A DNA stretch of 11,951 bases from Sandaracinaceae bacterium. Its GTDB lineage: Bacteria > Myxococcota_A > Polyangia > Polyangiales > Sandaracinaceae. This document shows, piece after piece, positions 6,872 through 11,951 of this stretch. Both the position numbers and the translations under genes were made by a program. Location: contig JANWYL010000083.1 in the NCBI GenBank assembly GCA_025056955.1, positions 1 to 11,951 of the forward strand, written 5' to 3'. Every line of letters begins with the position of its first letter. The stretch's first letter is position 1. The notes beneath the pieces are model-generated. The model was not told where the DNA came from and did not search any database. It saw nothing but the letters and a program-made list of their open reading frames with translations.

Positions 6872-7891
6872 TTAGAGAAGAATCACGCAGCAACCGGTTA
6901 CGCAAAACCCGTTGGGTGGGCAAGGTGGATCGCTCGGAAGCCCACAAGGTTGTTCCCCGCGGGGGCATCTGGGGGAGGGCCAGGAATCGCTTGAAGGTGT
7001 TGCATCCCTAGATCTGCCGTCAAAAGTGGCGCCACCGTCAGGATGTGCTGAAGAGAGGCAGTCAGGAGGGAGCTCCCTACGCCCTAAACACAACTCGCAA
7101 CGTTCGCACGAGTTGAAACAACCGGGGAGGCGAACGGGGGTACAAGGCCTGCACGACATGGGGTTGTGCACGCTTTCAGGACCACAAGGGGGGGCCCCAT
7201 CGACAGGGGTCGAGCCAAGGTAAACGAAATTTCCCGAGCCTCCCGGTATTTCGCAACAACCAAAACAGTCGCATCCATTTGGAACCAATGGGCCACAAAC
7301 AGAGCCACACCGATCTTCAACGCGGTGACAGGACCGGCCGGGGGGGAGATCGCTCCTGTAGGGGCACCGGGGCGTGCCAGGTGCAAGGGGATCGCAGGAC
7401 TGGTTGTAGGTGCACCCGTCATTTCCTGGGCCTTGATCTTGGTCAAAATAGCAATCGACCAAGCAGGTGGCTGTATCGCCAATACCGATGTCGTATACAT
7501 CTTCGGTGTCGTCACATGGACCAAGGCAACCTGGATCACGGTCATCGACCAGTCCATCTCCATCGTTGTCCATGCAATCACCACAACGATAAGTGCGGCC
7601 AGCGCAGGGGGCTTGGTGGCAGCCTAAGCCAACGTCGGAATGCGAGTCCGGATGCGAAAAAGCGTCGTCGCTTCTTGAATCCGAATTGTCCTCCGAATCG
7701 GCCCGCCCATCCTGGGATGCGTCTCCTGATGAAGCGTCTCCTCTTGGGAGGGGGCTCTCATCCCCTCCTGAGCCATCGAGCCCAAAAACGTCAGAACTTC
7801 CCCCAACATCTGGCATTTCTTTTCCTCCACAGTCACAACCAGCCCAGAGGGTGAGGAGGAGAAAGAAAAGGGGGGTGGCTTTGCTTCTCAC
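6872..7891 (-). CDS. Cysteine-rich lipoprotein with Asp/Ser-rich linker, 339 aa
   Basis: The signal peptide (RSKATPLFFLLLTLWAGC) carries a lipobox LWAGC, so Cys19 should be lipidated. Asp20 at the +2 position retains lipoproteins in the inner membrane in E. coli; whether that rule holds here is unknown. Residues about 22-90 are a disordered linker rich in Asp, Ser and Gly. From residue 91 to the end a Cys-rich region has no repeated unit; I count 34 Cys in the whole protein. It contains DNDGDGLVDDRD (108-119), a calcium-binding loop like those of thrombospondin type 3 repeats, then CDCFGCC (207-213), CERCELC (262-268) and a terminal FCVTGCC. The many Cys suggest disulfides in the periplasm or on the surface. 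I recall similar uncharacterised proteins in myxobacteria. A linker at about 277-308 is the segment duplicated at the window end. The start is GTG at 7891. The YHS lipoprotein gene lies 39 bp upstream, suggesting an operon. Confidence 0.88.
   Translation of the reverse strand: MRSKATPLFFLLLTLWAGCDCGGKEMPDVGGSSDVFGLDGSGGDESPLPRGDASSGDASQDGRADSEDNSDSRSDDAFSHPDSHSDVGLGCHQAPCAGRTYRCGDCMDNDGDGLVDDRDPGCLGPCDDTEDVYDIGIGDTATCLVDCYFDQDQGPGNDGCTYNQSCDPLAPGTPRCPYRSDLPPGRSCHRVEDRCGSVCGPLVPNGCDCFGCCEIPGGSGNFVYLGSTPVDGAPPCGPESVHNPMSCRPCTPVRLPGCFNSCERCELCLGRRELPPDCLSSAHPDGGATFDGRSRDATPSSDSWPSPRCPRGEQPCGLPSDPPCPPNGFCVTGCCVILL
6967..7062 (-). repeat. Inverted repeat copy A (96 bp), inside the Cys-rich lipoprotein gene
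   Basis: This segment matches the reverse complement of 11856-11951 with two mismatches in 96 positions (6970 versus 11949, and 7015 versus 11903). It encodes residues 277-308 of the cysteine-rich lipoprotein, the Pro/Ser/Asp linker just before the last Cys cluster. The match stops sharply at 7062/7063, where upstream codons are unrelated to those flanking copy B. On the other side copy B reaches the window end, so the true repeat may be longer. Confidence 0.95.
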
Positions 7892-7930
7892 GAGATCGCT
7901 TATGCCAATCCCCCCACAAGGGAAAGAGGG

Positions 7931-8269
7931 CTAAGAGCTTGAAGAAGCAGGGCCGCTTTTTTCGTGCTCAGGACTCAAAAACTGGTGGGGGTTTTGACGA
8001 AAGCGTTCGGCGCAGTGTGGGCAGCAAAAATAATAGGTGCGCCCATCATGCTCCACTTTCGGAGAGTTTTCCGTGACCACAAAGGTTTCCCCACTTACGG
8101 GGCAACGCGTCGTATCACCGATTTTGGCTTCTCCTGGTGGCACGATGTTGCTGCTCTCACCCCCACTGCTTGCATGTGAAAGGGATTGTTCGGATGGAGT
8201 GCTCGAGCCACCACATCCCTCCAAGGTGATGAGGCCAAAGACGAGGCCAAATAGCGCAATCCTTTTCAT
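7931..8269 (-). CDS. YHS-domain lipoprotein (predicted metal-binding)
   Basis: A lipoprotein of 112 aa. The signal peptide MKRIALFGLVFGLITLEGC has a basic start, a hydrophobic core and a lipobox LEGC with Cys19 as the lipidation site. A Ser/Gly linker (20-50) leads to a YHS domain at about 53-98: RCPVSGETF with C56, then GRTYYFCCPHCAERF with C82, C83 and C86, then NPHQFL. YHS/TRASH-type domains bind heavy metals such as copper and occur in metal-sensing or metal-handling proteins; the metal here is not known. The frame opens further upstream at 8326, but the ATG at 8269 begins the signal peptide exactly and has GGGAG at good spacing, so I chose it. The cysteine-rich lipoprotein gene follows 39 bp downstream. 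The gene is divergent from the acyltransferase gene. Confidence 0.92.
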   Translation of the reverse strand: MKRIALFGLVFGLITLEGCGGSSTPSEQSLSHASSGGESSNIVPPGEAKIGDTTRCPVSGETFVVTENSPKVEHDGRTYYFCCPHCAERFRQNPHQFLSPEHEKSGPASSSS

Positions 8270-8365
8270 GGCATCGCTCCCTTTTGAATTTGAATGATTG
8301 CGGAATTGATAGCCGAGCTCGGCCAAGAGTCAAAAGCCAAAAAATTGCGCTATGCTTTGAAATAG
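8270..8365. promoter_or_regulatory. Divergent promoter region between lipoprotein and acyltransferase genes
   Basis: This 96-bp gap must hold the start signals for both flanking transcription units. The minus-strand side has a clear GGGAG Shine-Dalgarno before the YHS lipoprotein. The plus-strand side has no Shine-Dalgarno. A TATGCT hexamer at 8351-8356 lies ten bases before the acyltransferase ATG and could be a -10 box of a nearly leaderless transcript, but no good -35 hexamer lies at the right distance. Confidence 0.3.
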
Positions 8366-9205
8366 ATGCCGCGCTGGCTTCGGATCATTCTTACTGGCTT
8401 TTGCTTTTTTCTGTTTTTTTGCGGGAGTCCTCTGATTCCGATTCTGTTTTTCCCTTATTTGCGCCTGACTTCAAAAAACCAAGCAGTGTTTCGGGAACGC
8501 ACGACCTGCTTTATCAATCGTGCCCTTTATGGCTTCACGCGAATCCTCGCTTTGTTTGGCCTGATCCGGGCACCTGCGAAGGTCAGTCTCCCGGCCGGCG
8601 TCGATCCCAGTCGTCCCTTTGTTCTCATCTCAAACCACCCAACGCTCATTGATGTGGTGCTCACTCTTGGGTGGTTTGAACGCTTGACCTGCGTGGTCAA
8701 AGGCCACTGGAAGCGTTCTTGGGCTTTGGGCACCCTTCTGCATGCCACAAATCACCTCTTCGGCCCAAGCGGTGAAGGCGAAAGCACGCATCGGGCGATC
8801 GTGGAACATCTGCGGCGTGGCCATCCGATTTTGATTTATCCAGAAGGCACGCGATCTTTGGCGGACAGACTCCACCGCTTTCGACGCGGGGCAGTCGAAG
8901 CCGCTTTTGAGGCAGGAGTCCCAATCGTCCCTATGTATCTCGAAGTCAGTGAGCCCCTTCTCATGAAGGGCGTGCCCTTTTGGAAAGTTCCGGTCTCAAC
9001 GCCCGAATTTCGCGTTGAATTTTTTGAAGTGATTGACCCCCGCAAAGAACACCGCACCCCAAAAGAAGTCAATGCTTACCTCCAATCGCGTTATCGCAGC
9101 CGATTTGCAAAGACGATTGAAGATCGAGGGCATAACCAGCAAAAGCTCAAGGGAGGAGGGTGCTCTGTGCAAAATTGGCTTGTTGAATCCAAGGCCTCTC
9201 AGTGA
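8366..9205 (+). CDS. PlsC-family lysophospholipid acyltransferase (1-acyl-glycerol-3-phosphate acyltransferase-like)
   Basis: A membrane-bound acyltransferase of 279 aa in the LPLAT/PlsC family, which moves an acyl group from acyl-ACP or acyl-CoA to a lysophospholipid or related acceptor. The N-terminus has a strongly hydrophobic segment (7-31) and a weaker one (about 56-68). The catalytic HX4D motif is intact as NHPTLID (90-96; H91, D96). The acceptor-phosphate motif is YPEGTRS (158-164), followed by FRRGAVEAAFEAGVPIVPM (172-190), typical of the family. Whether it is the essential PlsC or a specialised paralogue cannot be told from one gene. The last 40 or so residues are basic and polar. 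The ATG at 8366 has no Shine-Dalgarno. It lies 52 bp upstream of udk on the same strand, probably in the same transcript. Confidence 0.92.
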   Translation: MPRWLRIILTGFCFFLFFCGSPLIPILFFPYLRLTSKNQAVFRERTTCFINRALYGFTRILALFGLIRAPAKVSLPAGVDPSRPFVLISNHPTLIDVVLTLGWFERLTCVVKGHWKRSWALGTLLHATNHLFGPSGEGESTHRAIVEHLRRGHPILIYPEGTRSLADRLHRFRRGAVEAAFEAGVPIVPMYLEVSEPLLMKGVPFWKVPVSTPEFRVEFFEVIDPRKEHRTPKEVNAYLQSRYRSRFAKTIEDRGHNQQKLKGGGCSVQNWLVESKASQ

Positions 9206-9257
9206 GTTGTTGAGGAGAATCAGTTGCCCAAGAGGCAGGGTGTTACAAGCTGATGTG

Positions 9258-9899
9258 ATGTCTCGCCCTTACGTCATCGGAGTTGCTGGAGGCAGTGGTT
9301 CGGGAAAAAGCACAATCGCCAAAAAGATCGCCGAGGCCTGTGGCCCTGATGTGTGCATCATCGAACAGGATGCTTACTACCGCGATCGACCAGACCTGAG
9401 TTTTGAAGAGCGATGCAACTTGAATTTCGATCATCCTGATGCCATCGAAACGGAGCTTTTAGTTGCCCACATCCAGGCGCTCAAAAGGGGGGAGAGCATT
9501 CAGGTGCCCATCTATGATTTCATCAACCACAAGCGAAGCCAAAAGACCCGTTTGGTGCAGCCCGCTCCAATCATTGTGGTCGAAGGGATCTTGCTCTTTG
9601 TTGAGCCCCAGTTGCGGGCAGAGTTCGATCTCAAGCTTTTCATCGATACTGATCCGGACATCAGGGTTTTTCGTCGTATCCGCAGGGATATGGAGAAGAG
9701 GGGGCGCACATTCGAAGCCATCCGTAAGCAGTACTATGAAACCGTGCGGCCAATGCACCTCCAATTCGTAGAGCCAAGCAAGCGGTGGGCCGACGTGATC
9801 ATTCCAGAAGGCGGCCACAACACGGTAGCGCTCGACCTGGTTCTCACAAAAATTCGCGCAGAGGTTGTTGCCCGTCGGGCAGGAGGGATTGGGAGATGA
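9258..9899 (+). CDS. udk: Uridine kinase
   Basis: Cytosolic pyrimidine-salvage kinase that phosphorylates uridine (and usually cytidine) to the monophosphate with ATP or GTP. At 213 aa it is standard for bacterial Udk. Motifs: Walker A GGSGSGKST (11-19), EQDAYYRD (36-43) with the acceptor-site Asp and Tyr residues, NFDHPDA (56-62), PIYDF (84-88), the strand IIVVEGILLF, and RRIRRDMEKRGRT, an Arg-rich lid segment. The frame is open upstream to 9033, inside the acyltransferase gene, but that stretch is a shadow. The ATG at 9258 starts MSRPYVIGVAGGSGSGKST, exactly as in the family, so I chose it; an adjacent GTG at 9255 is an alternative. No strong Shine-Dalgarno is visible. It is the last gene of the plus-strand pair with the acyltransferase and is followed by a hairpin terminator. 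Confidence 0.95.
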   Translation: MSRPYVIGVAGGSGSGKSTIAKKIAEACGPDVCIIEQDAYYRDRPDLSFEERCNLNFDHPDAIETELLVAHIQALKRGESIQVPIYDFINHKRSQKTRLVQPAPIIVVEGILLFVEPQLRAEFDLKLFIDTDPDIRVFRRIRRDMEKRGRTFEAIRKQYYETVRPMHLQFVEPSKRWADVIIPEGGHNTVALDLVLTKIRAEVVARRAGGIGR

Positions 9900-9911
9900 G
9901 AACCACAAAAT

Positions 9912-9936
9912 GCTCATTCAATTGATGAGCCTTTTT
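9912..9936 (+). terminator. Rho-independent terminator after udk
   Basis: GCTCAT (9912-9917) and ATGAGC (9925-9930) form a 6-bp stem around a 7-nt loop, followed at once by CTTTTT on the plus strand. It begins 12 bp after the udk stop codon. The stem is short but the T-run position is right. On the minus strand it would be followed by ATTTTG, so it might act weakly for the convergent peptidase gene, whose stop codon overlaps its last base. Confidence 0.65.
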
Positions 9937-11339
9937 CAGATCCCACTGGGTGATGTTGGGTTGAGGGATGCCAGCTCTGCGTAGAGGTAAGCGTTGGCAC
10001 GAATTGCCCGCTCAAAGAGGCCAAGGTGCAAGGACTCATTGGGTCCATGGGCCCCACTTTCGGGATCCATGACCCCATTCAAAATGAGAGGAACGTGGGG
10101 AAAGCGCTTGGCAAAAATCGCAACGAAGGGGATGCTCCCACCCACACCAATCCGCAAGGGAGGGTGCCCCCATCCCTTTAGATAAGCCCGATCGACTGCA
10201 TCGTAGACGGGACCTTTGGGATCATCGATCCATGGGAGTGCACTGAGCTCTTTGAGTTTGACTGTGACTTGAACACCTCCTGGTGGGGAGGAAGTGAGGG
10301 TTTTTGAAATTTCCTCAAAGAGGGCTTGTGGGGTGCAACCAGGGGGGATTCGAAGGGAGAGGATTGCACTGGCTTTGTGGCGAATCGCGTTTTTTTCTTC
10401 CCCTGGCTTTGGTAGGGAGGTTGAAAGGATGGTGATTGCGGGTTGACGCCACACCCACTCTGCCCGTGAACGACCTCGCTCTGGAAGGGGGAGCACAGAC
10501 GAAAGAAGGCGGCCACCCTTCCGAATGAGCGCCTCATCAAATGGTATCTTCTGGGACTCTTTTCTCCAGTTTTCCGAGACATCGATTCGCCCAATCCGCA
10601 GACGGGTGTCTTCGTCAACGAGGCGTGCGAGCAGGGAGACGAGGGCCAAGGCTGGATCGGGAAGAAGATTTCCCCAAAGACCGCTGTGTACGTCAGCTGT
10701 CAGGGCTTCGCAGGTGAGTTCGATTTCCATGAGCCCTCGGAGGGAGACCGTGAGGCCAGGGATATCGACTGAAGGATTTTCACAATCGGTGAGGACCATG
10801 AAATCAGCTGAAAAAGCTTCCGGGAACGCTTCGATATACCGCTCGAGGTTGGGTGAGCCGATTTCTTCTTCTCCTTCGATGACAAGCTTGATGTTGAGGG
10901 GGAGCTCTCCTGTTTCCTCAAGCCACGCCCGAATGGCTGCCAGATGTGAAAGCCACCCTCCCATGTCATCGGAAGCACCTCGAGCGTACACTCGGTCTCC
11001 TCTTTTGGTGAGCTTATGTGGGGGCGTATCCCAAGCCTCGTTTTGAACAGGTTGGAGATCGTAATGACCGTAAATGAGCAAGGTGGGTTTTCCTGGTTGC
11101 TTTGAGTAAGAGGCAGCCACAAGGGGAAGAGCACCATCAAGCTGAAGAAGGCGGACGGAATCAAGGCCCAGCTCGCAGAGGTCGTTTGCAATCGCTTGGG
11201 CGAGCTTTATGACGTCTGAATGGTGTTCTTCCTCGCAGGAAATCGCAGGGTGCGCGACATAGTGGGACAACATTGCAAGGGTGCTCTCCATCGAGCGGCA
11301 GGCACGCAAAGCGACAGCGGTGGTGATGTGATCGAACAT
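9936..11339 (-). CDS. M20 family metallopeptidase, CNDP/dipeptidase-like
   Basis: A di-zinc exopeptidase of the M20 (ArgE/DapE/ACY1/CPG2) superfamily, 467 aa. Motifs, numbered from the chosen start: GHYD (91-94; H92, D94 metal site 1), GASDDMGG (121-128; bridging D124), EGEEEIGS (155-162; catalytic and metal Glu), TDC (184-186), and DVHSG (216-220) in the dimerisation domain. Near the end, GVGGSIPF and a SGAHGPNESL loop carry the last His ligand. The order and wording GHYDLQP / GASDD / EGEEEIGS fit the carnosine-dipeptidase-like branch, so hydrolysis of short peptides is likely; the exact substrate is not readable. The frame opens at 11417 (TTG), with an ATG at 11402 and the ATG at 11339. I prefer 11339 because it gives the family's usual short lead before the first helix, but its Shine-Dalgarno is weak, so 11402 remains possible. 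It is convergent with udk. Confidence 0.92.
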   Translation of the reverse strand: MFDHITTAVALRACRSMESTLAMLSHYVAHPAISCEEEHHSDVIKLAQAIANDLCELGLDSVRLLQLDGALPLVAASYSKQPGKPTLLIYGHYDLQPVQNEAWDTPPHKLTKRGDRVYARGASDDMGGWLSHLAAIRAWLEETGELPLNIKLVIEGEEEIGSPNLERYIEAFPEAFSADFMVLTDCENPSVDIPGLTVSLRGLMEIELTCEALTADVHSGLWGNLLPDPALALVSLLARLVDEDTRLRIGRIDVSENWRKESQKIPFDEALIRKGGRLLSSVLPLPERGRSRAEWVWRQPAITILSTSLPKPGEEKNAIRHKASAILSLRIPPGCTPQALFEEISKTLTSSPPGGVQVTVKLKELSALPWIDDPKGPVYDAVDRAYLKGWGHPPLRIGVGGSIPFVAIFAKRFPHVPLILNGVMDPESGAHGPNESLHLGLFERAIRANAYLYAELASLNPTSPSGI

Positions 11340-11855
11340 GCGATGGCTTTGTCTTGTCGAAGCGTTGGGTTCAAGTGGGATCACCGGTTGTTCTTCACAC
11401 ATCACTTTAGACAGCAAATGCCGAGGGGTTGAAAGCCAGCTGTCATGACCAATCGGGATGATCGTGCCGATGGTTGTGGCACGTTTTGGGATTGGTGCGC
11501 GAGAAGCTCAACCAATTTTCTGGTTGCTTTACCTGTTGCTGTTTTTTTCACTCACAATTTTCTGCGGTTGTGCGGCAGCATGCGCTGTGATTCCTGCTTT
11601 GCGGGCACTGTTTTGGTCGCTCTGTTCATTCGGATGATGATGGAGGATCATGAGCAACGAATCAATCGAAAGCCATGGCTTTAGCAGGCGCACAGGTGAG
11701 GTGGTTTGAGGCGAACGATTGGTCAAAGGTAATTTGTGGTGGTTGTTTTGGTGGTTGGGTGATGCATTTGAACCCCAGCAGGCTTGCGAAATGGTGATGG
11801 GGTATGGGAAAGTGGCTGCAAGGTAAAGAGTGGAATTCGGGAGGATATGCAAAAA
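11340..11855. other. Gene-poor stretch upstream of the peptidase gene
   Basis: About 516 bp with no gene I recognise. It should contain the promoter of the peptidase gene near its left end. Several frames are open for 60-115 codons on both strands, but they overlap one another and none shows a known domain. The least unlikely is a 59-aa hydrophobic frame at 11458-11637. A second overlapping plus-strand frame (11445-11684) is also partly hydrophobic, because the DNA there is T-rich. Around 11735-11760 the plus strand has short GG runs. At 11856 the inverted-repeat copy begins abruptly. Confidence 0.5.
11458..11637 (+). CDS. Possible small membrane protein, 59 aa
   Basis: A short frame from ATG at 11458 to TGA at 11635-11637. 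It encodes a polar start, then a long hydrophobic stretch (about 20-45, including FWLLYLLLFFSLTIF), then CGCAAACAV and a second semi-hydrophobic part, as in a small one- or two-helix membrane protein. No Shine-Dalgarno is visible; a second ATG lies at 11470. The T-rich DNA makes hydrophobic frames likely by chance, and an overlapping frame is also hydrophobic, so this is only a candidate. Confidence 0.22.
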   Translation: MIVPMVVARFGIGAREAQPIFWLLYLLLFFSLTIFCGCAAACAVIPALRALFWSLCSFG

Positions 11856-11951
11856 ACTGCCTCTCTTCAGCACATCCTGACGGTGGCGCCACTTTTGACG
11901 GCGGATCTAGGGATGCAACACCTTCAAGCGATTCCTGGCCCTCCCCCCGAT
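11804..11951 (+). pseudogene. Possible headless gene fragment matching the Cys-rich lipoprotein tail, cut by the window end
   Basis: Reading + in this frame, 11858 onward gives CLSSAHPDGGATFDG followed by GSRDATPSSDSWPSPR, the same linker as residues 278-308 of the cysteine-rich lipoprotein with one change (Arg to Gly). The frame is closed upstream by TGA at 11795-11797, and the first ATG is at 11804. The 18 codons before the repeat show no signal peptide, lipobox or Cys cluster. It therefore looks like a 3' gene piece without its head. Another ATG at 11847 with GGGAGG just before it opens a different frame through the same DNA. The sequence stops before any downstream Cys motif can be checked. 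Confidence 0.3.
11856..11951 (+). repeat. Inverted repeat copy B (96 bp or more), at the window end
   Basis: Reverse-complement match to 6967-7062 with 94 of 96 positions identical by eye. The two differences at 11903 and 11949 are both at first codon positions in the lipoprotein frame: one changes Arg to Gly, the other is silent (AGA versus CGA for Arg). The left edge is sharp. The right edge is the end of the window, so the full extent is unknown. The copies are separated by 4,793 bp (7063-11855). Confidence 0.95.

Noticed and set aside
7166..7854. Several long plus-strand frames opposite the Cys-rich lipoprotein gene
   Set aside because: They arise from the biased codon use of the Cys/Asp/Gly-rich gene. 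The minus-strand frame has a proper lipoprotein signal peptide and clustered Cys.
11735..11760. GG-rich stretch that might form a two-tier G-quadruplex
   Set aside because: The runs are only two or three G's long with uneven spacing, and nothing nearby suggests a function.
11529..11892. Minus-strand frames of 114 and 76 codons near the window end
   Set aside because: They overlap each other and run into the repeat on the strand opposite to the known coding sense. Their products have no domain or signal, so chance frames are more likely.
11856..11951. Idea that copy B is a simple chimeric join made during assembly
   Set aside because: Not fully excluded, but a direct artefact should be identical to copy A. 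The two differences, one of them silent, point to two real loci that have diverged.

Overview
The window looks like chromosomal DNA of a Gram-negative bacterium, most likely a deltaproteobacterial or Myxococcota-type lineage. Three things point there: two lipoproteins and a small outer-membrane beta-barrel protein; a cysteine-rich lipoprotein with a long Asp/Ser-rich linker and a DNDGDG loop, an architecture I associate with myxobacteria and relatives; and balanced base composition (about half G+C by eye). This placement is an inference, because no rRNA or marker gene is present. I see no tRNA, rRNA, CRISPR array, transposase, integrase or phage gene.

Layout. (1) 1-1612: a small Cys2-Cys2 zinc-ribbon-like protein (+), convergent with an SDR oxidoreductase, which follows a four-helix membrane protein (both -). 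(2) 1704-3714 (+): a family-2 glycosyltransferase and phytoene synthase (crtB), possibly one transcription unit for a glycosylated carotenoid. (3) 3719-8269 (-): five envelope genes. In transcription order these are a YHS-domain lipoprotein, a 34-cysteine lipoprotein, a zinc-ribbon membrane protein with a Gly/Asn tail, a small outer-membrane protein, and a single-pass membrane protein with a C-terminal discoidin-like domain. (4) 8366-9899 (+): a PlsC-type acyltransferase and uridine kinase (udk), ending in a clear hairpin terminator. (5) 9936-11339 (-): an M20 dipeptidase-like metallopeptidase. (6) 11340-11951: a gene-poor stretch running into a repeat at the window edge.

Most of the window is recognisable housekeeping or envelope biology. 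The main unexplained feature is a 96-bp inverted repeat (94/96 identical by eye) between 6967-7062, inside the 3' part of the cysteine-rich lipoprotein gene, and 11856-11951, at the window end. The second copy keeps the coding frame but has no lipoprotein start or signal peptide ahead of it. Inversion between the copies would give the lipoprotein a different C-terminal tail encoded beyond the window. It could equally be a duplicated fragment, the edge of a paralogue, or an assembly effect.
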